DNA of 64,000 nucleotides, taken from positions 2,030,001 to 2,094,000 of the forward strand of contig NZ_QFYP01000001.1 in assembly GCF_003254505.1 (NCBI RefSeq). The letters are read 5' to 3'. The translations under genes and the position numbers were made by a program. This DNA comes from Phenylobacterium hankyongense. GTDB lineage: Bacteria > Pseudomonadota > Alphaproteobacteria > Caulobacterales > Caulobacteraceae. Shown in pieces: positions 17,124 to 24,700 of this stretch. How positions within the stretch are numbered: the first letter of the stretch is position 1; each line of letters starts with the position of its first letter. Below the pieces are notes generated by a model that saw nothing but the letters and a program-made list of their open reading frames with translations, was not told the origin of the DNA and did not search any database.

Positions 17124-19703
17124 TTATGCGAAACTGCTTCCTTCGACGGCATCTGCCGCTTGTCGAAGCAGATCCTCTCGCGCAGCCTTGGCGTCGCGAA
17201 TTGCAACGGGATCGCGCAAAGTAGCGGGATCCGCCAATTTTGCTTCGAGCACGCGTAAATTGATATTTAGGTCGAACCAGTCCTTAGTCTTAACCTGAGT
17301 AATGTAGCCTTCAGCTGAGCGCCAGTCGCCACCCACCAAGGCCGCGCGAGCCTGGAGTTGCAAGGCGTCTGAGTCTCTATTCATGGAACGTGCTAAGGCC
17401 ACTGTCGTCGCCAGAGAACTGTTATCACCACTTTCTATTTCGCATGCGCATTGAAGCAGGCTGATTGCGGCTTGGTTCGCCCTGGGAGATTTCCTCGCCT
17501 TTTCTATCCACGTCAAAGCTTCATTGTATCTTCCAGCGCGGAGCCCGGCTGAGGCTTGGTAGAGCGCGTAGTCTCCATACTCATCCGCCGCGTTGCGCAG
17601 ACCGGAAAGCAATCTCTCAGCCTCGGGTCGGTTTCGTGTCCCTCGGAGAGCTTTGACCTTCATCATTACTAGCCCGGTGTCGCGGAGCAGTCTTGCCTCC
17701 GGGACCTTGGCGAGAGTGTCTAAAGCGAGCGGAAATTGCCCGCTTCGAAGATATATCCGCGTTAGCAATCGTACGTTTCGCAGACGGAAGCCGGTGGCAG
17801 AAAGGCTGCTCGAGAGCACCCGGGCAGCTTTTTCGAAATCACGCTTCATATGATAGAGGTACGAAGCCTCGATAAAATCGGCGGAAAGAAATCCCTTCTC
17901 TCGCATTAGCGCGATCATTTCAGAGGGGTAGCTCCCGGAGCGAACTGAAGCATCTGCGCCATAGAATAGAACATTCTCTAGACTATCGTCCGATGTCGGC
18001 ATCCACATAGCAAGTGCTGCTAGGGAGCTGCAGCGTTGGAAGTGCAGGCGAACATCCTCACCGCGGGAGGCTGCAATACCTTCAAAATACTCCCTCTCGA
18101 TAACCGGCTCCAGCCTAGCGACGGTTAGAGAGGAGAGAAGCCGCTCTGACAACTCCACGCCAGACGAAACAACGGCTACTACAAGCGAATCTATGAGATC
18201 ATAGTCAAGCTCATTGTGCTCAAATTGCTCAATCAGAACTCGGCTTATTTCAGAAAATACCTCTTGGTCAAAATCTGTTTCGCGACGCCTATACGTGCTA
18301 GACACAACTGCGGGAGCTTTATATTTACCCGACTCTGCTTGGTCTATCAATGAAAATTCGTTCAACTCCCAGAGTTCTTCGGCAAGTGTCTTCCGATCTT
18401 GTTCATTCAAAACCGACGCAATCATCTGCGTGGATAGTTTCGGGAACCAACTCAAAAGTTTGAGTATCTTTTTCTGGATTATAGATAGTACATCTGCATC
18501 GAATATCTCGGCCAGAATGAGATCTTGGTAGGCGCGAACGGGATCGGAATTTATAACTAGAGACTCTATGCTTCTTCCACCATTAACTAAGTACGCGCTG
18601 TAATTTGCCGTAGCAGGATGCCCTTTAATCTGCGCCGCTAGTGAAGGCAGGCGTTGAACATCTAAATAGCGCGGCGCTATGCGATCGGTCAGGATGAACT
18701 GGATCGTCTCATCGTCGAGTTCTTCAAGCGAGAACTGCTTGACGTTTTCGATCGCCGACAATTGCACCCGAGGAAGTTGGCGCTCCGATATTAGTATCAA
18801 CCGGATGGACGGCTCCGCTGCGAGGGCTTCAAGCAACGCTGCCAACCAGGGGCGCAGCGCGTGCCCCTTATCGCGAAGGCCCCATCGATGGCGGATCGTA
18901 ACGACTTGGTTCAAGTCGCCCCAGTGCCGCAATGACGACAGCAGCACCTGGGCTTGGGCTGTTGCCTCAAGTCCGTTGAAAGCCTCAATTTGGGCCGCCG
19001 CGTCAGCATCGCTCAGGCTGCCGCTCAAGTCTTCGAATAAGCGCAAGTGCCAATCGACTGCGTCACCGGACGGCGCGATGTCAAATACGGGGCCTCCGGG
19101 CCGCATCCCGCGGTAGGCTTCGGTTACAAGTTCTGCGGCCAGAGTGCCGCGTCCCATACCCTGAACTCCGGTCAGCACTAGAGCGCTAAGCGGCTTCCCG
19201 GTCGTTGCGGTGTGGCGCATTATTGCGAGGGAAATTTCTCGCTTCAGTTTCTCACGACCGGGATGAGGCGGCGGTGGGCGGTCGATCTCTGCGAGTGAGG
19301 CTCGGTAGAGATAGTTGATGGTTCGCGCTATGTCGTTAGGGCGAAACGCCTCGGTAGCAGTCATAAAGCGCTTCATCCACTCAGGCAGAGAAGCGTAAGT
19401 CGCACCATCAATTGGGCAGACTAGAACCTTCGAAGCGGGAGATGCAATACGCTGCACCTCCGCGAGATCCTTCTCGAAGTTGACCCAATCCGATTTGAAC
19501 CTTTCCGAGTGGAATAAGACAAAGACCGCCGCCGTGCCGACTGCTGACTTCATGGCTTCAATCGTCGATTGACCGGGCGCGATGGTCTTGGTGTCGTAGA
19601 ACGTATTCGATACATCGAGGGCAGTGAGAACCTGCTCGACAAAATCTTTATTTTGTCGGGTGTGAGATAGAAAGATCGTTCCCCGCAACGGCTTCTCGAC
19701 CAT
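17124..19703 (-). CDS. TIR-STAND-repeat protein, candidate immune sensor
   Basis: The protein has 859 residues from MVEKPLRGTIFLSH, with AGGAG six bases upstream. Residues 7-135 form a TIR domain: GTIFLSHTRQNKDF, then FYDTKTIAPGQS, then SERFKSDWVNFEKD, where Glu 77 sits at the position of the catalytic Glu of TIR NADases. Residues about 150-440 are a STAND-type ATPase with the P-loop-like LTGVQGMGRGTLA; the usual Lys is Arg and no acidic Walker B is evident. The C-terminal half is helical repeats, partly TPR-like (about 640-840), probably the sensor. Base composition is clearly A/T-richer than its neighbours, a sign of transfer. NAD-depleting abortive defence is inferred. Confidence 0.82.
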   Translation of the reverse strand: MVEKPLRGTIFLSHTRQNKDFVEQVLTALDVSNTFYDTKTIAPGQSTIEAMKSAVGTAAVFVLFHSERFKSDWVNFEKDLAEVQRIASPASKVLVCPIDGATYASLPEWMKRFMTATEAFRPNDIARTINYLYRASLAEIDRPPPPHPGREKLKREISLAIMRHTATTGKPLSALVLTGVQGMGRGTLAAELVTEAYRGMRPGGPVFDIAPSGDAVDWHLRLFEDLSGSLSDADAAAQIEAFNGLEATAQAQVLLSSLRHWGDLNQVVTIRHRWGLRDKGHALRPWLAALLEALAAEPSIRLILISERQLPRVQLSAIENVKQFSLEELDDETIQFILTDRIAPRYLDVQRLPSLAAQIKGHPATANYSAYLVNGGRSIESLVINSDPVRAYQDLILAEIFDADVLSIIQKKILKLLSWFPKLSTQMIASVLNEQDRKTLAEELWELNEFSLIDQAESGKYKAPAVVSSTYRRRETDFDQEVFSEISRVLIEQFEHNELDYDLIDSLVVAVVSSGVELSERLLSSLTVARLEPVIEREYFEGIAASRGEDVRLHFQRCSSLAALAMWMPTSDDSLENVLFYGADASVRSGSYPSEMIALMREKGFLSADFIEASYLYHMKRDFEKAARVLSSSLSATGFRLRNVRLLTRIYLRSGQFPLALDTLAKVPEARLLRDTGLVMMKVKALRGTRNRPEAERLLSGLRNAADEYGDYALYQASAGLRAGRYNEALTWIEKARKSPRANQAAISLLQCACEIESGDNSSLATTVALARSMNRDSDALQLQARAALVGGDWRSAEGYITQVKTKDWFDLNINLRVLEAKLADPATLRDPVAIRDAKAAREDLLRQAADAVEGSSFA

Positions 19704-20127
19704 TATGCTCCTGCCACCCCTAACAAATGCGCACAGCGAATAGTGTAGCTCTTGCCCGCGGCGCGCAAAAGGGGTGAGCGACTGAGCGTCCACTTCCGGA
19801 GGGATTTGCAGTGACCGTCGAGGACGCAGCTCCCCTCCCAGTGTCCGCGATCTGTTGACGGCGGTCATTGCGGGGAGGGCAGCTGAGGGGCAGCTCTCCG
19901 ATTAGATCTCAATGTCAGCTTCTGGCGCGATCTGGCCCCTACGCGCCGGGACAACTGCCGCCGTCCAGGCGCTGATGCTCTCGTTCCGATGAGGAATGGC
20001 CGCCGCCCGCCTCAGCTCTGCGCGGTTTGGGCCGCGCTTCGCCGGCGCGGTGGGGCTGCCGGACTTGGCTTCCAGCGCGACGATCCAGGCTCCGACGAGA
20101 CGGGCGCCGCCGAGCCTCGGAACGGAG
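19704..20127. other. Intergenic region upstream of the TIR-STAND gene
   Basis: On the minus strand GCTACACTATTC about 40-50 bases before the ATG at 19703 resembles a -10 region, with TTTTGC 17 bases further upstream as a poor -35. The 55 codons open in frame upstream of the chosen start look non-coding. The remainder, up to the stop of the PPC-domain gene at 20128, contains no gene I can support on either strand. It marks the boundary between the A/T-richer segment and GC-rich core DNA. Confidence 0.45.
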
Positions 20128-20562
20128 CTACGTCGCTGACGGGTCGCCCGCCGACCGCCGGGGTTGCACGCTGAGTTCGTTGTATCCGGTGGCGGGGTCC
20201 AGGGGTCGTCGAAACTCGACCTCAGGCAGCTCGCCGATCACCAGCTCGGCGGTGGTGTGGACGATGCAGCCTGGGGCGAGATGCCCGCCGATGCAGGAAC
20301 CGTCGCGTCGCGAGAGGCTGATGTGGACGTGCAGGCCGTCGGCACAAAGGGCGCCGGTCAACGACACGATCTCCAGCGGCTCGTCCAGCGTCACGAAGAC
20401 CTCGGCGTCGCCGACGGCGCCGGGCATCCTGAGGCGCGCGTGGGAGAGGCTTCCCACGCCGGAAAGGATGCAGCCGGCGCGAAGCGCGTGCGCCTCGGTG
20501 AGGCGCTTCAGCTCCGCTCTCAGATCGGTCCCGGGCGTCAGGCGGAAGGCGTGTGCGCGCAT
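20128..20562 (-). CDS. PPC/DUF296-domain protein
   Basis: The protein has 144 residues and is almost entirely one PPC (plants and prokaryotes conserved) domain. It reads FRLTPGTDLRAELKRL, then GCILSGVGSLSHARLR, EIVSLTGAL, the metal-coordinating LHVHISLSRRDG and GGHLAPGCIVHTTAELVIG, ending DPATGYNEL. Prokaryotic members are trimeric cytosolic proteins, sometimes DNA-associated, with unknown biochemical role. No AT-hook is present. It is divergent from the 20676 gene across an inverted repeat. Confidence 0.88.
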   Translation of the reverse strand: MRAHAFRLTPGTDLRAELKRLTEAHALRAGCILSGVGSLSHARLRMPGAVGDAEVFVTLDEPLEIVSLTGALCADGLHVHISLSRRDGSCIGGHLAPGCIVHTTAELVIGELPEVEFRRPLDPATGYNELSVQPRRSAGDPSAT

Positions 20563-20580
20563 CGTCCGTACCTATGCAGA

Positions 20581-20620
20581 ATTACGGTGACGGCTTGCCA
20601 TCCGAAACTGTCACCGCAAT
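20581..20620. promoter_or_regulatory. Inverted repeat between divergent genes, candidate operator
   Basis: ATTACGGTGAC (20581-20591) and GTCACCGCAAT (20610-20620) are reverse complements at ten of eleven positions, separated by 18 bases. The element lies about 20 bases upstream of the PPC-domain gene and 55 bases upstream of the divergent 20676 gene. A regulator site controlling one or both is plausible; a stem in the 5' leader is the alternative. Confidence 0.5.
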
Positions 20621-20675
20621 CGGGAGCCGGGGCGCGGGGGTGGCTTGGGCGCGCTTGCCGGGCTAACTCCCGCAT

Positions 20676-21005
20676 ATGGCACGAACCAAGCAAAGCGCTG
20701 AGTTGGAGATCGAGGTCGGTGGGGAGCCTTATGTCTGGAGGCTTCAGCGCCAGGCTCAGTGGTCCAGTGACGCGGCGGGGTGGCGCGGCATGGCGATCGC
20801 CGTGCGTCACAAGGAGGGGCAGCGCGAAGCCGTGCTGGAGTTTCCACCGGGTCCCCAGCCCAGGTACGGCGCGCCGCAACTGAAGGCCTCGCAGATCGCG
20901 CCGGAGCTCGTGGCGAAAGCCATCGCATCCGCAATCGCGGCGGGATGGGAGCCGCTGTCCCGAGGCAAGACGGTCGCCATCGTCGTGGATGCCGCCGGCG
21001 GCTGA
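20676..21005 (+). CDS. Hypothetical protein
   Basis: This 109-residue soluble protein begins MARTKQSAELEIEVGGEPYV. Alternating strands (YVWRLQRQAQW, GMAIAVRHKEGQREAVLEF) are followed by one helix (PELVAKAIASAIAAG) and a last strand, KTVAIVVDA. The order and codon use look like a real gene, but I do not recognise the family. It is divergent from the PPC gene and converges on the alpha/beta hydrolase with a 12-base gap. Confidence 0.6.
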   Translation: MARTKQSAELEIEVGGEPYVWRLQRQAQWSSDAAGWRGMAIAVRHKEGQREAVLEFPPGPQPRYGAPQLKASQIAPELVAKAIASAIAAGWEPLSRGKTVAIVVDAAGG

Positions 21006-21017
21006 GGCGTTGGGGTT

Positions 21018-21701
21018 TCATCCCGCCGCGGACATCGCGTCGATCTGAAACGCCGCGGCGATCCGCAGGAGGTCGGCGAGGACGTCGGCGTCCTTGCGGC
21101 CGGTCCTGGCCGGCACGTGGAAGGAATGGTCGGCGTCGGCGACGAGTTGCAGGGTGGCCAGGGGAGCCAGCCGTTCGACGACGCCGCGCAGCAGGCCGGT
21201 GTCGGCGAGGGCGTCATTGGTCCCTTGCAGGAACAGCATCGGGATCGAAACCTTGGCGAGGTGGGCCGCGCGCTCGTCCGAGGGCTTGCCGGCCGGATGC
21301 AGCGGGAAGGCGAAGAAGACCAGGCCGCGCACGCCGTCGAGCGGAGCCAACGCCTGGGCCTGGGAGGTCATCCGGCCGCCGAACGATCGGCCGCCGGCGA
21401 ACAGCGGAAGCTCGCCCGCCCGGCCGCGCGCCTCCGCCACGGCGGCCCGCACGGCGGCGTGGGCGACCGGCGGCGGGTCGACCCGTTTGCCGCCGCGCTC
21501 CATGTAGGGAAACTGGTAGCGCAGCGTGGCGACGCCGAGATCGGCTAGCCCGTCCGCGGTCGCCGCCATGGCCTTGTGCGCCATGCCCGCGCCGGCGCCG
21601 TGCGCCAGGACCAGGCAGGCCTTGGGCCGGGCGGGCGCCTGCCAGAGCCCGGAGACAGGTTCCGCGCCGGGGATCGGGATGGTGATCGGCTCTGCCGGCA
21701 T
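21018..21701 (-). CDS. Alpha/beta-family hydrolase
   Basis: This 227-residue cytosolic hydrolase belongs to the COG3571/KANL3-Tex30-like group. It shows LVLAHGAGAGMAHKAM as oxyanion loop, GGRSFGGRM with the nucleophile Ser, LQGTNDALAD with the Asp and ADADHSFHVP with the His. The substrate is not known for this group. Its ATG overlaps the TGA of the upstream giant kinase gene (TGATG), so the two are coupled, although a functional link is not obvious. Confidence 0.85.
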   Translation of the reverse strand: MPAEPITIPIPGAEPVSGLWQAPARPKACLVLAHGAGAGMAHKAMAATADGLADLGVATLRYQFPYMERGGKRVDPPPVAHAAVRAAVAEARGRAGELPLFAGGRSFGGRMTSQAQALAPLDGVRGLVFFAFPLHPAGKPSDERAAHLAKVSIPMLFLQGTNDALADTGLLRGVVERLAPLATLQLVADADHSFHVPARTGRKDADVLADLLRIAAAFQIDAMSAAG

Positions 21702-24700
21702 CACGTCGCCGGCCCCGGCTGGACGTCGGAGGACTGGGCGTCGGCGGATGGGGCGTTCCCGGCCGGGTCCGGCGGCAGGGTGAACTGGAAGCTCGCGCCG
21801 CGAGGCTCGTTGGCGCTGGCCCACATCCGGCCGCCGTGGGCCACGACGATGGACCGGCTGATGGCCAGGCCCATGCCCAGGCCCTCGGGCTTGGTCGTGT
21901 AGAAGGCCTCGAACAGGGACTCCAGGCTCTCCGGCGACAGCCCCGGGCCGGAATCCCGCACGGTGACGAGCACGTCGCCGGCGGCGTCCGTCGCCGTGCT
22001 GATGCGCAGGTCCCGGGGCCCGTCGCCGACGCCGCTCATGGCCTGCAGGGCGTTGAGGATGAGGTTGAGGATCACCTGCTGAAACTCGACCTGGTCGCCC
22101 TGGATGGGCGGCAGGTCGTCGGCCAGCTCGGTCTGCAGGGTGACGCCGTCCTTCACCGTCTCGCCCTGGGTCAGGGCGACGACCTCGAGGATCCCTTCGT
22201 TGATGTCCAGCGCGGCCCGATGCGGCGGCGCCTTCTTGATGAGGGCGCGGATGCGGCCGATGACCCCGCCGGCCCGGGCGGCGTTGGCGACGATCCGGTC
22301 GAGGGCCTGGCGCACCTCGTCGAGATCGGGCGCCGGCGCGCGCAGCCAGCGCAAGGCGGCGTCCGCATTGGCGGCGGCGGCGGCGATGGGCTGGTTGACC
22401 TCGTGGGCGATGGAGGCCGCCAGCTGACCCATGGAGGCGACGCGGTTGGCGTGCGCCAGCTCCATGTGCACCTCGCGATAGCGCCGCTCGCTCTCGCGGG
22501 CCTCGGCCTCCGCCCGCTTCAGCTCGGTCAGGTCGAGCACGAAGGCGACGCCCTGGTTGCCGGATTCCTCGAAGCTGGCGGCGCCGATCAGCACCGGCAC
22601 GCGGCCGCCATCCTTGCGCAGATACTCCTTCTCGTAGGGATGCAGGCTGCCGGCGGTCTTCAGCTCCGGCATCCATTGCCGCAGGTCGCGGCCGGACCAT
22701 TCCGGCGGCGTCAGGTCCGTCCAGCGGACGCGGCCCGAGACCAGGTCCTCCCGGTCGTAACCGACGATGCGCAGGAAGGCGTCGTTGGCCTCGATGACCT
22801 GGCCGTCGAGATCCCACAGGATGATGCCGATGATGTTGGCGTCGACCAGGCGCCGGATCCGGGCCTCGCGGGATGCGAGGTCGCGATAGAGGCGGGCGTT
22901 CTCCAGCGAGATCGCGGCCTCGGAGGCGAGCAGCTTCAGCATCGGGATGCGGGCCGGCGCGAACACCAGCGAGGTCAGGTTGTTCTCCAGGTAGAGGACG
23001 CCGACGAGCTTGGCCTGGTTGAGCAGCGGCAGGCAGAGAACCGAGCGGGCCTGCTGCTGGCGGACATAGGGATCGGCGGCGAACGGAGCCTGGGCGACGG
23101 CGTCGTCGAGCACCAGGCTGTCGCGGGTGCGCAGGACGTAGTGGAGGACGGTCTGCGGCAGCGCCGCCGCCGTCACCGCCGCGTCGCGCAGGTGCACGAT
23201 GACGGCGTCGCCCTCGGTGGTGGCCTCCGCCGCGATCCGCGGCTCGTCCCCGCGCGACAGGATCAGCAGGCCGCGGGCGGCGCCGGCGTGCTCGATGGCG
23301 GTGCGCAGGATCGTGTCGATCAGCGTCTCCGGGACGGTCTCGCCGGCCATGGCCTGCGAGACCTTGATGACCGTGGCCAGGTCGAGGTGCTCGATCGGCG
23401 CCGTCATGGTGCTCGTCCGGTCGGGCGCCGGCTCCGCGGTCGGCAGCTGCGGATGGAGCTGATCGAGCTGCCGCACCTTGCCGTCGGCGCCCCAGCGCAG
23501 GTAGCCGTAGCGGGCGCTGCGCAGGTAGAGGTCGGCGAAGGGCTCGAAGCCGCGCGCCCGGTAGAAGGCGGACGCACGCTCGTAGGCGATCGCCTCGTTG
23601 TGGACGAAGCCGCCCAGGTGCGCCGAGCGGATCGCGGTCTCGTAGAGCTGTTCGGCGTCGAGCGCGCGGCCTTCGAGGCGCGCCAGCTCCGCACTCGCCA
23701 GCGCGGAGCGGTTCTCGAAGTTCTCCGGACAATGCTCCGCCCAGACCTCGAGCTGCCGATGGTGGCCGGCCAGGGCCTCGAGGTGGCGGCTTCGCTGGTC
23801 CGGCGGCGCGGTATCGCAGGCGGCCGCGTGGCAGAGCCCGGCGTAGAAGTGATACTCCGCCATCTCGAAGAACGACGGCGACGTCCACAGCAGCCGCTGC
23901 GCCCTGGCGGCGGCGTCGAGGGCCTCGGCATGGTCGCCGGCGAAGAAGCGGGCCTGCAGCTTGCGGATCCAGTACCAGCACTCCGGAAGCGCCAGGCGCG
24001 GGTCATCGGCCAGATGGCGCTCGAAGCTGAGCTCGTCGATGTCGAAGGCGCCGAACCGCGGGGTCAATCCGCGCAGCGTCCGCACCAGCCCGAGCTGGGT
24101 CGTGATGATGTCGACGACCAGGCCGAACCGCGCCTTCTCGGCGAACTCGAGGCCGTACTCGGCCTCCCGCTGCACCTCGTCGAGGGGGTCGCCGGTGGCC
24201 AGGAGGTTGGTGTTCAGGTTGTTGCGGCTGTAGGCGGCGAAGGTGAGGTCGCCGATGCTGTTGGCGGTCTCGAAGGCCCGCCGCACCAGATCGCGGCCGC
24301 TCTGCACGTGTCGCGTCCAGGGCATGACGAGGTTGCCGAACGACATGTAGGTCCGGGCCTGGAAGCGGCGCAGTCCGCGCTGTTCCACCAGGTCATGACC
24401 GAGCCGGCCGAAGCGGAACCCGGCCTCGTAGGCGCCGAAGTGCGGGCCGGCGATCATGCCCAGCCAGACATAGGCGAAGCATGACCCGTCGCTGTTGCCG
24501 TGCTCGAGGCTGAGGTTGACCATGCGGCAGATGACCAGCGACAGCAGGCGCTCGTCGGTGAACAGCGCCGGCGTCACGACCTCGGTCAGCACCTCGAGGT
24601 CCGCAAGCGCGTCGGGGTCCTGCATCAGGGGCAGGTCGACGAGGTCCTCGATCGACCGGCCGCCAAGCTGCGACCAGATCCGGTCGTACTCGCCGCGCAC

